Below are positions 24,027 through 30,995 of a stretch of DNA of 38,186 nucleotides, one piece after another. The notes below the pieces were generated by a model. The model ran no database searches and was not told the origin of the DNA. It saw only the letters and a program-made list of their open reading frames with translations. Every line of letters begins with the position of its first letter. Within the stretch, counting starts at the first letter, position 1. The stretch comes from a virus. The position numbers were made by a program, and so were the translations under genes. The DNA lies in IMG/VR virus record IMGVR_UViG_3300012351_000016, positions 1 to 38,186 of that record. One strand, given 5' to 3'.

Positions 24027-24560
24027 TTAATGTCTGATAGACGAAAAGCCTATCTCATATAGTTTCGCAGCAATAATCCCGAAGAAGAACACACAGAAGG
24101 AAACGGCGAAGGCAAAGCCAAGTTGTCCCCAAAACCCACTGGCGATGCCTTCGGCATACTGAAAATCAGACCAGAACTGGAACGCGCCTACAATGAACAT
24201 GCCCCACACGAACAATTGAGTCAGGTGACGATTAGCGTCTCTGACAGCGCCATGCGCATGTTCATAGCAAAACGCACAGAAGAGAAAGATCAACTCAAAT
24301 GTCCACGCGAAAAAGTCTGCGATCATCTCGCTATGACCAAGTTTTCCCTGTACCAAGTTAGGAATTTGCATGATGACACTCAAATCAGGCTTGACGGAGT
24401 GGGTGCTGTGACGCAACATAAATGCTGCACTCGTTTGTATTTCTATCAGTGTAGCAACAGTAAACATTAGTAGTGCAACCGTTGCTACAATGATAAGAAA
24501 CACTGCATGCCCCTTCGAGACGCCGCCTCCCTTTGTTCCTGTAGGTGTTGACATAGCCAT
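24027..24560 (-). CDS. Four-span membrane protein
   Basis: A 177-residue protein with GGATAA upstream of ATG 24560. Four hydrophobic segments are visible, for example FLIIVATVALLMFTVATLIE and FAFAVSFCVFFFGIIAAKLY. It is the first gene after the strong minus-strand promoter and precedes the FtsK-like ATPase by 17 nt. It is probably part of the same membrane assembly. Function unknown. Confidence 0.6.
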   Translation of the reverse strand: MAMSTPTGTKGGGVSKGHAVFLIIVATVALLMFTVATLIEIQTSAAFMLRHSTHSVKPDLSVIMQIPNLVQGKLGHSEMIADFFAWTFELIFLFCAFCYEHAHGAVRDANRHLTQLFVWGMFIVGAFQFWSDFQYAEGIASGFWGQLGFAFAVSFCVFFFGIIAAKLYEIGFSSIRH

Positions 24561-24621
24561 TCTTTTTTATCCTTTCCTTAACTTCCCCATCCAAGAGGAT
24601 AGTTACTACTTCTATACTTCT

Positions 24622-24650
24622 ATACTACCCTACAATTCCCTTTTTGTCAA
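24622..24650 (-). promoter_or_regulatory. Strong minus-strand promoter of the FtsK cluster
   Basis: TTGACA (24645-24650), 17-bp spacer, TAGTAT. Direct repeats of TTCTATAC lie just downstream and could be operator sites for the divergently encoded regulator. Confidence 0.7.
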
Positions 24651-24678
24651 CATTTGTTCCCTTTTTTCTCAAAAATTG

Positions 24679-24707
24679 TTGACAATTACCACTTCTTCAG
24701 CTATACT
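24679..24707 (+). promoter_or_regulatory. Strong plus-strand promoter of the UTRA regulator
   Basis: TTGACA, 17-bp spacer, TATACT. It diverges from the promoter at 24622-24650 with only about 30 bp between the -35 boxes, a classic divergent control region. Confidence 0.75.
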
Positions 24708-24751
24708 GAGGGTACGGAAGTACATATACAAAACAGGGGGATGTATCATCT

Positions 24752-25474
24752 ATGCTCAAAGTCGTTGACGGAGAGGAATACCTGGACACGACAGGCGTCA
24801 TGTTTGAATTGGAGGCGTCAAAGAAAACATTCTATACGAACGTGCGCCCACTGTTACGGATGTACCACTTCGGGGCACGCAAAACACCCTGGTATCTGCG
24901 TAGGGATGTACTCGACATAAAACACGGTCATGCAGAACGTGCCGCACCGATTGTGATCTCTGGCATTTTTCGCGACTGGACGGAGCATGCACGCTCTCTA
25001 GGATACCAAATAGACACCAACAACCGCACCATCGAAGTGGTGCGCTTGCCAGAAGTGACCTGCGTCACCTTTGATATTGAGCGAGGACGTCAATTCGTCA
25101 GGAGAAGTCGTATCTCCTTTGTCAACCACATCCCCATCTGCATATGGGCGTCATACTACCCACTTGATCTAGTGCAGGGGCCTATCCACGAAGCCATGAA
25201 GCAGGACAAAGACCTCGACGTGGTCAAACGTATTAAAGAAGAGCATAACGTGAAGATAGGTTGGGTAAAGGAACGCGACAATTCCAGGCTGACAAACCTG
25301 GAGGAGCAGCGGTTACTGCAACTGCGTAACGCTGCCCCAGTGCTCATCAAGCAACGCGTATCTACGACCAGTGATCGAAATACGTTGGTATTGTACTCTC
25401 ATATGACCCTGCTTGGCAGTTGGTTCGCCCCCGTACATGAATATTCAGTGAATATCTGGGATGAAAGCGAATAG
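24752..25474 (+). CDS. Transcriptional regulator: excisionase/AlpA-like HTH plus UTRA domain
   Basis: A 240-residue protein; AGGGGG lies upstream of ATG 24752. The N-terminal 60 residues match an AlpA/excisionase-type fold (EYLDTTGVMFELEASKKTFYT then WYLRRDVLD). Residues about 85-235 look like the UTRA ligand-binding domain of GntR-family repressors, including RLTNLEEQRLLQLRNAAPVLI and a late HEYSVNIW strand. The partnership differs from the usual GntR wHTH-UTRA. Its divergent position to the FtsK cluster is like KorSA-type regulators of actinobacterial integrative elements, so it may repress the cluster and itself. Confidence 0.7.
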   Translation: MLKVVDGEEYLDTTGVMFELEASKKTFYTNVRPLLRMYHFGARKTPWYLRRDVLDIKHGHAERAAPIVISGIFRDWTEHARSLGYQIDTNNRTIEVVRLPEVTCVTFDIERGRQFVRRSRISFVNHIPICIWASYYPLDLVQGPIHEAMKQDKDLDVVKRIKEEHNVKIGWVKERDNSRLTNLEEQRLLQLRNAAPVLIKQRVSTTSDRNTLVLYSHMTLLGSWFAPVHEYSVNIWDESE

Positions 25475-25485
25475 TTATGGCAACG

Positions 25486-25496
25486 TGTGGTATACT
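25486..25496 (+). promoter_or_regulatory. Extended -10 promoter after the regulator gene
   Basis: TGTGGTATACT, identical to the element at 5527-5537. No protein gene follows on this strand for about 1.9 kb. Confidence 0.4.
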
Positions 25497-25502
25497 TGGA
25501 AG

Positions 25503-25582
25503 TGAGGTTGTTTTCTCCAGAGCATGTAGGCCAATCTACAGCAACATTTCGTTACCTCTTGGTGCGCGGGTTAGCCCTTTTT
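25503..25582 (+). ncRNA. Candidate small RNA
   Basis: After the promoter the sequence can fold as GAGGT/ACCTC enclosing TGTAG/CTACA, and ends in a short GGG-TTAG-CCC stem with TTTTT. The terminator is weak. The rest of the gap up to 25646 shows nothing else. Confidence 0.3.
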
Positions 25583-25646
25583 GTGTCAGGGTTTTTTCCA
25601 TTCTCCTCTGATACATATTCCTTTCCGGCTAGCCCAGAGCACTTTT

Positions 25647-25844
25647 CTATGCTTCCTCTTCACATCCAAAGCCACCCCCTTCGATTTCTCCTGCTTCGTA
25701 TTGCCGTCGCGCTTCAGTTGCCCTACGGCGCAACGCACGTAGGACGCATTGCTTCCTAATGATGCGCTGCCACGCTACTTCGTCCAGATAGTCTTCTACT
25801 GCTCTTCTGTGCGCGTCTTCTCTTCGGTATGTGTCGCTATCCAT
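25647..25844 (-). CDS. Small charged helical protein
   Basis: A 65-residue protein, ATG 25844 within the end of the upstream gene. It is rich in Arg and Glu (RREDAHRRAVEDYLDEVAWQR) and helical throughout. Function unknown; last gene of the five-gene minus-strand run. Confidence 0.5.
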   Translation of the reverse strand: MDSDTYRREDAHRRAVEDYLDEVAWQRIIRKQCVLRALRRRATEARRQYEAGEIEGGGFGCEEEA

Positions 25845-26224
25845 GCTTCTAGTTCCTGTTCAGTATAGAGCCATGGCTCGTCCTTGGGCCAACGCGAAAC
25901 CACCTCCTGTAAGAATAGCTTGTACAGGAGGAATGCTCTCTCACTCCTTCGGGTGACGAGCACCTGCCGCCCATCGATTTCAATCTCGTACTTGGGGTCG
26001 AGCAGGCCGATATGGTAGCAGTGGTTCCAGAGGATAGAAAGGGCGAGGTCGGCACTCTCCGCGCTGCCGTCGCCCCAGTTCATCAAGGCTTCGGAGTGAA
26101 AGACGTAGTGGCGCAGCGGGAGGCCATTGACGCGAAAGACACGCGGTTCCTTGCGAATACCACGCTTGGTCGGAACGTAGCCCTGATACCATTTACAGCG
26201 GAAGATAGGAAACTGTGCACTCAC
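25796..26224 (-). CDS. DUF6166-like phage protein
   Basis: A 142-residue protein. The segments KWYQGYVPTKRGIRKEPRVFR, NGLPLRHYVFHSEALMNWGDG and ESADLALSILWNHC follow the pattern of a small phage family (DUF6166-like) in which a gene-product core ends in a W-G-G-S/A-LALxIL motif. Biochemical function unknown. It lies in the accessory block opposite the 27.4-30.7 kb genes. Confidence 0.55.
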   Translation of the reverse strand: MSAQFPIFRCKWYQGYVPTKRGIRKEPRVFRVNGLPLRHYVFHSEALMNWGDGSAESADLALSILWNHCYHIGLLDPKYEIEIDGRQVLVTRRSERAFLLYKLFLQEVVSRWPKDEPWLYTEQELEAWIATHTEEKTRTEEQ

Positions 26225-26227
26225 CTT

Positions 26228-26605
26228 TTAGTCTTCCAGGTATCCTTTTTCTCGTATGAGTGCGTCACTATCATTGACAATGCGCGTTGCAAGATCATCA
26301 TCCCCATACTGCACCTCAACCCAATCATACCATGAACTACGATCTTCATTGCGTTGCTTTTCTAGCCATGCAATAAACATAGTTCTATGCTCATCTCCTT
26401 TATCAGAGGCACTCCACCCCTCCTTCGATCCGTCTGGGAAGATAGCGAAGGAGTAGTACCCGTTGATAACGGACTCCTGTACGGGAGAGACAAGTGTGTC
26501 CTCGAAAATCGTCTCTGCTCTATCGTGCGCACGCGTTGCATGGTGTTCATCATATGTCGTAATGAGTATGGCGTGGTGGCACATGTATCCCATTTTTTCT
26601 ATCAC
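26228..26605 (-). CDS. Hypothetical phage protein (HHAILIT-type)
   Basis: GTG 26605 overlaps the upstream stop; ATG 26593 is an alternative start. After a short N-terminus it reads MCHHAILITTYDEHHATRAHD, and has INGYYSFAIFPDGSKEGW in the middle. The length and the paired His residues suggest a compact globular protein. No family recognised with confidence. Confidence 0.5.
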   Translation of the reverse strand: MIEKMGYMCHHAILITTYDEHHATRAHDRAETIFEDTLVSPVQESVINGYYSFAIFPDGSKEGWSASDKGDEHRTMFIAWLEKQRNEDRSSWYDWVEVQYGDDDLATRIVNDSDALIREKGYLED

Positions 26606-26916
26606 CTGTCTAGATTCACTTCGTATCTGTCTGCTTCTGGCAAAGTGGCGCGATACGCCTCAAATTCAGGGACGGTTTCCACTGCGTGGAGTCCCTCATT
26701 GCCAGGAAAAGCTTCTCGCGGCCAGACGCGGCGGAAAAAACCGTTTAGATCGCGTAGTTCCCGCTGCACTTGTGAGCGTTCCGTCTCATCAATGCCTAGC
26801 CCATTCATGATGGTGTCGAAGGAGTAGGCACGAAACGCTTCATAGAACAGGGATACCATTACCATCTTGGTGTTCTGCGACAGGACTGGAAAGATCACCC
26901 CGTGTGATTCCATCAT
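26602..26916 (-). CDS. Hypothetical protein (104 residues)
   Basis: ATG 26916. Helical content dominates (MVMVSLFYEAFRAYSFDTIM, DETERSQVQRELRDLNGFF). It is co-transcribed with the neighbouring small genes (4-nt overlap downstream). No family recognised. Confidence 0.5.
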   Translation of the reverse strand: MMESHGVIFPVLSQNTKMVMVSLFYEAFRAYSFDTIMNGLGIDETERSQVQRELRDLNGFFRRVWPREAFPGNEGLHAVETVPEFEAYRATLPEADRYEVNLDR

Positions 26917-26932
26917 CTGTTTTTTCTTCCTC

Positions 26933-27280
26933 TTACCTTTTTACCAATACTTCTAATTGCTCTTCAAATGGGAAACGCGTTTTCAAATCCTCTTCCGTCA
27001 TCCCCGTCACGGTGATGTAGGACGGAATGGTGAGTAGCACCTTGCGGTAGTAGTGCGTGAGTGCAAGGTAGCGAGCCTGATCGGTGTGTTTGATCTGCCG
27101 ATCTGTGCCTAAGCGGTCAACCTTCAATACGTACTCCGTTTTCTTCTTGTCCCACTGGTTGGGGTGTGACTCGACCTCGCGTACCACCCCGACGCTCAAG
27201 AATAAACTACTACTTTGCCGCCCACACCACGTGACGACTGACCCTGGAACGATCTCCGTCCCCGCTGCATCTGTTACCAT
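26933..27280 (-). CDS. Hypothetical protein (115 residues), first gene of the minus accessory run
   Basis: ATG 27280 follows GGGGGAAT. The N-terminus EIVPGSVVTWCGRQSSSLFLS and a central basic part (DKKKTEYVLKVDRLGTDRQIK) suggest a small beta-barrel protein. It lies directly after the divergent promoter. Function unknown. Confidence 0.55.
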   Translation of the reverse strand: MVTDAAGTEIVPGSVVTWCGRQSSSLFLSVGVVREVESHPNQWDKKKTEYVLKVDRLGTDRQIKHTDQARYLALTHYYRKVLLTIPSYITVTGMTEEDLKTRFPFEEQLEVLVKR

Positions 27281-27301
27281 ACTATTCCCCCGTTTTCTTG
27301 T

Positions 27302-27330
27302 ATTGTAGCATAAGTTTTTCCCGCGTGGAA
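27302..27330 (-). promoter_or_regulatory. Minus-strand promoter of the small-gene run
   Basis: TACAAT preceded by TGC (extended -10), with TTCCAC 17 bp upstream as a weak -35. Confidence 0.5.
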
Positions 27331-27334
27331 ATGC

Positions 27335-27363
27335 TTGACATTAGCGGCAGGGTGTGCTATAGT
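27335..27363 (+). promoter_or_regulatory. Strong plus-strand promoter of the 27.4-29.9 kb operon
   Basis: TTGACA, 17-bp spacer, TATAGT, about 30 bp before the first ATG. Confidence 0.75.
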
Positions 27364-27392
27364 CATTTGCAAGAACAACTAAAGGGGACCAC

Positions 27393-27848
27393 ATGGAAGA
27401 AACACCTATCCCGCAGGAAGAAGCGCAACGAGTAAACAGCAGTTGCATCTATGTAACCAGGAAAGCCTGCAAGGAATGTCCGCTCTTTTGCGACGACCAC
27501 CCGCAGGTCATAGAGGAATTTGAACGAAGGAAGAAAGAGGAAGGGTGGGTGAAAGACCATTTCTTTGAATGTCTGTGCGTCACACTTGGAGAGCAGATGG
27601 GGAAAACTATTCCAGAGTTCTCCGTCTGCTTCAGTTTCTTTTATCTGTATGCGCAGGAGAACATCTACCTTGCAAAAGCGATACGCGAGGGACGTATCCG
27701 CTATCTGGACGTCTCCGACTGGCCGACACTCGCCGAGACGGGGCGCGAGACGGGGCGAATGATTCGCTCACCATACATTGAAGGGGCATGGATACAGCGC
27801 AGGACGTTCTCTACCCCCTACCTACCAGAGACAGGAGAAAACAAATGA
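27393..27848 (+). CDS. Cys-rich hypothetical protein, first gene of the plus operon
   Basis: ATG 27393 follows AAAGGGG; 151 residues. A CxxCPLFC motif in RKACKECPLFCDDHP and later Cys residues (FFECLCVTLGE) could bind metal. The C-terminal third is helical. It ends in an ATGA overlap with the next gene, so the two are translationally coupled. No family recognised. Confidence 0.55.
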   Translation: MEETPIPQEEAQRVNSSCIYVTRKACKECPLFCDDHPQVIEEFERRKKEEGWVKDHFFECLCVTLGEQMGKTIPEFSVCFSFFYLYAQENIYLAKAIREGRIRYLDVSDWPTLAETGRETGRMIRSPYIEGAWIQRRTFSTPYLPETGENK

Positions 27849-28453
27849 CAGAACAACCAGAGGAAGTACCCACACTCAAACTTAATCCAGACACGCATTG
27901 CTATGAAGCTATTATTGTGCGGCGTATTCAGGTCAATCCAGAGGTGTTTCGCGGCGTGTTTCTCAAAGCGATGGCAGACGACGAAGCAGCTGACCTGACC
28001 GACCCAGAAGAGCATCGCAGGATTGCTCGGCGTGTCAGTAGGGTGTCCTTCTGGGAGGGAAAACCAACCGCAAAGATCACATACCTACCATCAGTGCCGT
28101 CAGTGCCCACCAGGCAGTCGGCAATACGACCACCGACCCAGGCTCAGCTTCTTGAGGAGCGATTACGAGAAGCAGCGCGACACGTCGCCCCGCACCTGTG
28201 GCAAGATCAGTGTCGCACATCTATTGCGCCACTATCAGAAGAGTTGGTGACACGTGAAAACGTTGGTCGTTTGCGTTATGAAGAGAAGAAAGTGTTGGAA
28301 CACCTCTACACACTTTGGGGAAATGGAGAGTTTGAGATCGACCAGGACGCGGAAGAAGAGGAACGACTGTACCAGGAGAACAATCACCAGAAAGACCCCA
28401 TGGAAACAGTACAAGCACTCAAAGAAGTGTTGGACGCAAATAGCATTCACTAG
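27845..28453 (+). CDS. Hypothetical protein with acidic C-terminus
   Basis: ATG 27845 follows AGGAG and overlaps the upstream stop; 202 residues. N-terminal part is globular (YEAIIVRRIQVNPEVFRGVF). The C-terminus is helical and acidic (EFEIDQDAEEEERLYQEN). The longer open frame from 27788 lies inside the upstream gene. No family recognised. Confidence 0.5.
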   Translation: MTEQPEEVPTLKLNPDTHCYEAIIVRRIQVNPEVFRGVFLKAMADDEAADLTDPEEHRRIARRVSRVSFWEGKPTAKITYLPSVPSVPTRQSAIRPPTQAQLLEERLREAARHVAPHLWQDQCRTSIAPLSEELVTRENVGRLRYEEKKVLEHLYTLWGNGEFEIDQDAEEEERLYQENNHQKDPMETVQALKEVLDANSIH

Positions 28454-28480
28454 TACTCATCAGGAAAGGATACAATCAAT

Positions 28481-28829
28481 GGAAGCAACCAACCAACTCA
28501 CCCCGCAAGAACTACAGCAAGCAGCTGATATTCTCCAGGCGCTAGGGCCAAGCGCCCTAGCGATTGTCCAATCACTGCTCACCGAGGAAAAACCTGTCAT
28601 GCTGACCACGCTCTTTGATCGCGTGGCGAATATGTTTACCCCTCCACTGCCCAGAGAGCAGGTATATGGGAATGTCAGTGAACTGAGCAGGGTGAAGGTT
28701 TTACATACAGACAGACCTGACTTCCGAGACCCTTCCCCCTCTGTACAGATCAACCTGAATATGCCACCGCTCGCACTGAGACTCATCAATGCGATCTGGC
28801 CGACGTTTCCAGTCGGGAGGACGTCATGA
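28481..28829 (+). CDS. Small helical phage protein
   Basis: ATG 28481 follows AGGAAAGGA; 115 residues. The N-terminal half is helical (TPQELQQAADILQALGPSALA) and may bind a partner or nucleic acid (LPREQVYGNVSELSRVKVLH is winged-helix-like). The frame upstream to 28254 is a shadow of the previous gene. Stop overlaps the next ATG. Confidence 0.5.
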
Positions 28830-29119
28830 TTGAAAATGAAGTACAATACGCCATCACCAAAGAGCAGACGACCAAATTTGAACTAGCGCTCAAGAAATTT
28901 GAAGAAAACCTATACAACAAGGAACAGTTTCACCCTCTCTTGTATCAAGCCCAAAGAGATGCCTTGCAGAGTCAACTCGAAGACCTTCAAGCGCAACTGA
29001 AAGAGTATGATGAAAGGATGCACGAACGCATCAGACAACTTGAGCAGGAAAAAGGGAAGGGCAGAGTGTTTGGGGTGTCGCCTGGATATTATACAGGGGA
29101 GGGGTTCATCAATGACTGA
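28826..29119 (+). CDS. Coiled-coil protein resembling the N-terminus of a HigA/XRE-type regulator
   Basis: A 97-residue protein. It reads QYAITKEQTTKFELALKKFE, then HPLLYQAQRDALQSQLEDLQ and an acidic coiled coil. This is the helical part seen ahead of the HTH in some XRE/HigA-like proteins, but no HTH follows; the tail is short (GVSPGYYTGEG). It may be a truncated regulator or an independent adaptor. Translation is coupled to both neighbours. Confidence 0.5.
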   Translation: MIENEVQYAITKEQTTKFELALKKFEENLYNKEQFHPLLYQAQRDALQSQLEDLQAQLKEYDERMHERIRQLEQEKGKGRVFGVSPGYYTGEGFIND

Positions 29120-29462
29120 GATTATCCTGGACAATACGCCTGTCAAAGAGAAGAACACGCGAGCCATCGAGGTCACCAGTGTCACGCGCTACGTCCACCG
29201 CAGTACAGGTGTCGTTCACTATGTCTTCCAGCGCCGTAGCAAAAAGAAAAAGTCTGACGAGCCTAACTACTATGATATCGAGGTAGATGAGAGAGAGTGC
29301 ACCACTGGCCCCTGCCAGTGTTATGATTACGTCAATTACCGTACGACGCTCATTCCCATAGGACAGTGTGGACACCAGAAAGCACTGGTTGAGCAGATGA
29401 TGGAGAAGCGACGGCTGGCGTGGACAGCGTTTGCAAAAGAACTGGAAAGAGGGGTGCTATGA
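29111..29462 (+). CDS. Small SWIM-type zinc-finger protein
   Basis: ATG 29111 follows GGGGAGGGG and overlaps the upstream stop; 116 residues. A CxC-x15-CxH pattern (PCQCYDYVNYR ... GQCGHQKAL) matches the SWIM zinc-finger signature. A basic patch (RRSKKKKSD) precedes it. SWIM modules bind DNA or partner proteins, for example in recombination complexes. No other domain is present, which is unusual because SWIM is normally part of larger proteins. Confidence 0.55.
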
Positions 29463-29743
29463 CAGACTACAATGCGATAGAGCATCAAAAGCTCTGGCAA
29501 GCAGAAAATGAGAAGCAGGAAGTGGTCGTTGAAGTCACTGTAGAGGTGCTTATGCGCCAAGCATTTGAAACGCAAGACCGCATTGAGGGAGCGCTTCGCT
29601 CCGCCAAATACCTTGATGATATACTCCACTTAGCTTACCTTGGAAAGGGGTGGCTAGAGATATCCTACATCACCAAAAACTTGCGTGAGGCAAAGCACTG
29701 GATAGAGGATGTCATGGACGAGGTAGAGAAATGTGATGACTGA
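29459..29743 (+). CDS. Hypothetical helical protein (94 residues)
   Basis: ATG 29459 overlaps the upstream stop. All-helical prediction (VVVEVTVEVLMRQAFETQDR, TKNLREAKHWIEDVMDEVEK). No family recognised. Part of the coupled run. Confidence 0.5.
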   Translation: MTDYNAIEHQKLWQAENEKQEVVVEVTVEVLMRQAFETQDRIEGALRSAKYLDDILHLAYLGKGWLEISYITKNLREAKHWIEDVMDEVEKCDD

Positions 29744-29861
29744 GAAGGAGAAAGCCAGAACGTCGCAACTCTCACAGCACGCCAAAACGATTATATGGGT
29801 GGTTGTGCTGACGGCCACACTTGTGCTCATCCTTGGAACTGTGTACATCGCGATGCACTAA
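29736..29861 (+). CDS. Small single-span membrane protein (41 residues)
   Basis: ATG 29736 lies within the last codons of the upstream gene. The basic N-terminus (MTEKEKARTSQLSQHAK) precedes one helix (TIIWVVVLTATLVLILGTVYIA). Last gene of the operon before the promoter at 29869. Function unknown. Confidence 0.55.
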   Translation: MTEKEKARTSQLSQHAKTIIWVVVLTATLVLILGTVYIAMH

Positions 29862-29868
29862 CACCCGC

Positions 29869-29897
29869 TTGACCGCGTGGTTTCTTTCCAGTATACT
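29869..29897 (+). promoter_or_regulatory. Promoter of the conserved 30-kb gene
   Basis: TTGACC, 17-bp spacer, TATACT. Confidence 0.7.
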
Positions 29898-29930
29898 GAA
29901 CTGAAATTGAGAAAGGAACCACACTTTTTT

Positions 29931-30704
29931 ATGTCCGATGTCAAAGACCGACCTGCGAAAACTCTGCACCACGTCATATCCAAAGAAAAATCCGCCAAGA
30001 CAGACGCAGGCAACGTACTCACCAACGCCTACCACCTCATCCAAAAGCCTGTTTTGTTTGCTGGTCTTTCCAAAACATATCAACCAAAGACTGACCCGAC
30101 CAGCAGTACCGAAGCAGAGACCCTGCCGCCTGACCTACAACGGGTGCAAATCCACGCGGAGAGCCTCATCAAGGGTGTCGAGGAGAAGCTGATCGTCCTC
30201 TTCGACCTCACGGCGCAAAAGGACTGGGCGAATTGCCGCGCCAAAGCTGACGTGATTGTCGATGGGAAGACACTTCTTGAGGCTGTCCCTGCCACCTACC
30301 TGTTGTTCCTAGAAAAGCAATTGGTGGACGTCCATACCTTCGTCAAAAAGTTGCCAACGCATGACCCTGCGGAGCAGTGGCACTACGACGAGTCGCAAGG
30401 CCACTGGATATCGGAAGAGAAGCGTACCAACCGCACCAAGAAAGTGATGAGACGCTTTACCGTGGCCCCGGCGACAAAAGAACATCCCGAACAGGCGCAG
30501 GCATATAGTGAAGACACCCCGATTGGCGTGTACACCCAGATCAACTTCACCGGAGCGCTCCCCGTGCCGAGGGTTGAGCAACTCCTTGGGCGCATCGACG
30601 CGCTCAGAACAGCGGTCAAGGACGCCCGCGAGACCGCCAACCTGACCAGCATCGAAGAGGTACATACAGGGAAAAAGATTTTCGACTACCTGTTTGCCGA
30701 ATAG
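29931..30704 (+). CDS. Conserved phage/actinobacterial family protein of unknown function
   Basis: ATG 29931 follows GAAAGGAACC; 257 residues. The pattern is distinctive: NVLTNAYHLIQKP, then KTYQPK, RVQIHAESLIKGVEEKL, DWANCRAKADVIVDGKTLL, PATYLLFLEKQLVDVHTFVKK, DPAEQWHYD, ALPVPRVEQLLGRI and a C-terminal KKIFDYLF. I recognise this as a widespread family in Streptomyces-type bacteria and their phages, to my knowledge without assigned function. It has its own promoter and is monocistronic. Confidence 0.7.
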   Translation: MSDVKDRPAKTLHHVISKEKSAKTDAGNVLTNAYHLIQKPVLFAGLSKTYQPKTDPTSSTEAETLPPDLQRVQIHAESLIKGVEEKLIVLFDLTAQKDWANCRAKADVIVDGKTLLEAVPATYLLFLEKQLVDVHTFVKKLPTHDPAEQWHYDESQGHWISEEKRTNRTKKVMRRFTVAPATKEHPEQAQAYSEDTPIGVYTQINFTGALPVPRVEQLLGRIDALRTAVKDARETANLTSIEEVHTGKKIFDYLFAE

Positions 30705-30711
30705 TCTGTAG

Positions 30712-30722
30712 TATGGTATATT
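30712..30722 (+). promoter_or_regulatory. Extended -10 promoter of the permuted tRNA locus
   Basis: TATGGTATATT, 8 nt after the stop of the preceding gene; the transcript would cover 30.73-31.12 kb up to the terminator. Confidence 0.5.
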
Positions 30723-30767
30723 GCATGTGGAACACAGATTAAGCCTGACACCTTAATCTCATACAAC

Positions 30768-30820
30768 GCTAGCTCAGTGCAGGTGCAAGACCTGCCTTCG
30801 GGATTTCGCCCCGAAGTAGC
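30768..30820 (+). ncRNA. Three-way-junction RNA element ahead of the permuted tRNA
   Basis: GCTA/TAGC closes two hairpins: GCAGGT-GCAAG-ACCTGC and CTTCGGG-ATTTCGC-CCCGAAG. It starts with TAGCTCAG, like a tRNA D-arm, but cannot form a full cloverleaf. It may be a peripheral domain of the intron or a relic. Confidence 0.4.
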
Positions 30821-30845
30821 CCAAAGTAGAGGCACTAGAGGATTG

Positions 30846-30920
30846 AAACGATCAAGCTGAGACTATTGTTCCCAACCTCAGCACTAACTGTCGCCGATTT
30901 CATCAAGCGGTAGTACCCGG
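30846..30920 (+). ncRNA. 3' half of a permuted group I intron
   Basis: In order: P5' AAACGA and P4' AAGCT (both pair with sequence downstream at 31055-31065), P6 GAG/CTC, P7 CACTA (30882-30886), P3' ACTGTCG (30887-30893, pairs with CGACAGT at 31044-31050), P8 CCG/CGG, P7' TAGT (30911-30914), ending in G30920. One oddity: the position of the conserved G-C guanosine-site pair in P7 is C and A here. Confidence 0.6.
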
Positions 30921-30995
30921 TGTGATGTCTGATGCAGGTTCGATTCCTGTTCTTGCCTCTCGCGGCGAGATAGTTTAACGGCAAAACAAGACGCT
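30921..30995 (+). tRNA. Circularly permuted tRNA gene, probably tRNA-Thr(UGU)
   Basis: The 3' half comes first: TGTGA loop part, anticodon strand TGTCT, GAT, T-arm GCAGG-TTCGATT-CCTGT, acceptor TCTTGCC (to 30957). After a 6-nt linker TCTCGC comes the 5' half: acceptor GGCGAGA, T8 A9, D-arm GTTT-AACGGCA-AAAC, A26, anticodon strand AGACG, then C32 U33. Acceptor strands pair over 7 bp (one G.U), anticodon strands over 5 bp (one G.U). T8, A14, G18-G19, A21, T54-T55-C56 and A58 are all present. Joining U33 (30995) to 30921 gives loop CTTGTGA, anticodon UGU. G37 and a 3-nt variable loop are unusual. An alternative junction (30997/30923) would give CUU. Confidence 0.75.

Noticed and set aside
27788-27844. 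N-terminal extension of the second gene in the plus operon
   Set aside because: ATG 27845 has AGGAG and couples to the upstream stop; the extension lies within the upstream gene.
30921-30995. tRNA-His because the joined sequence contains TTGTGAT
   Set aside because: Aligning the loop for a GUG anticodon breaks the 5-bp stem AGACG/TGTCT, and there is no G-1/C73 feature.
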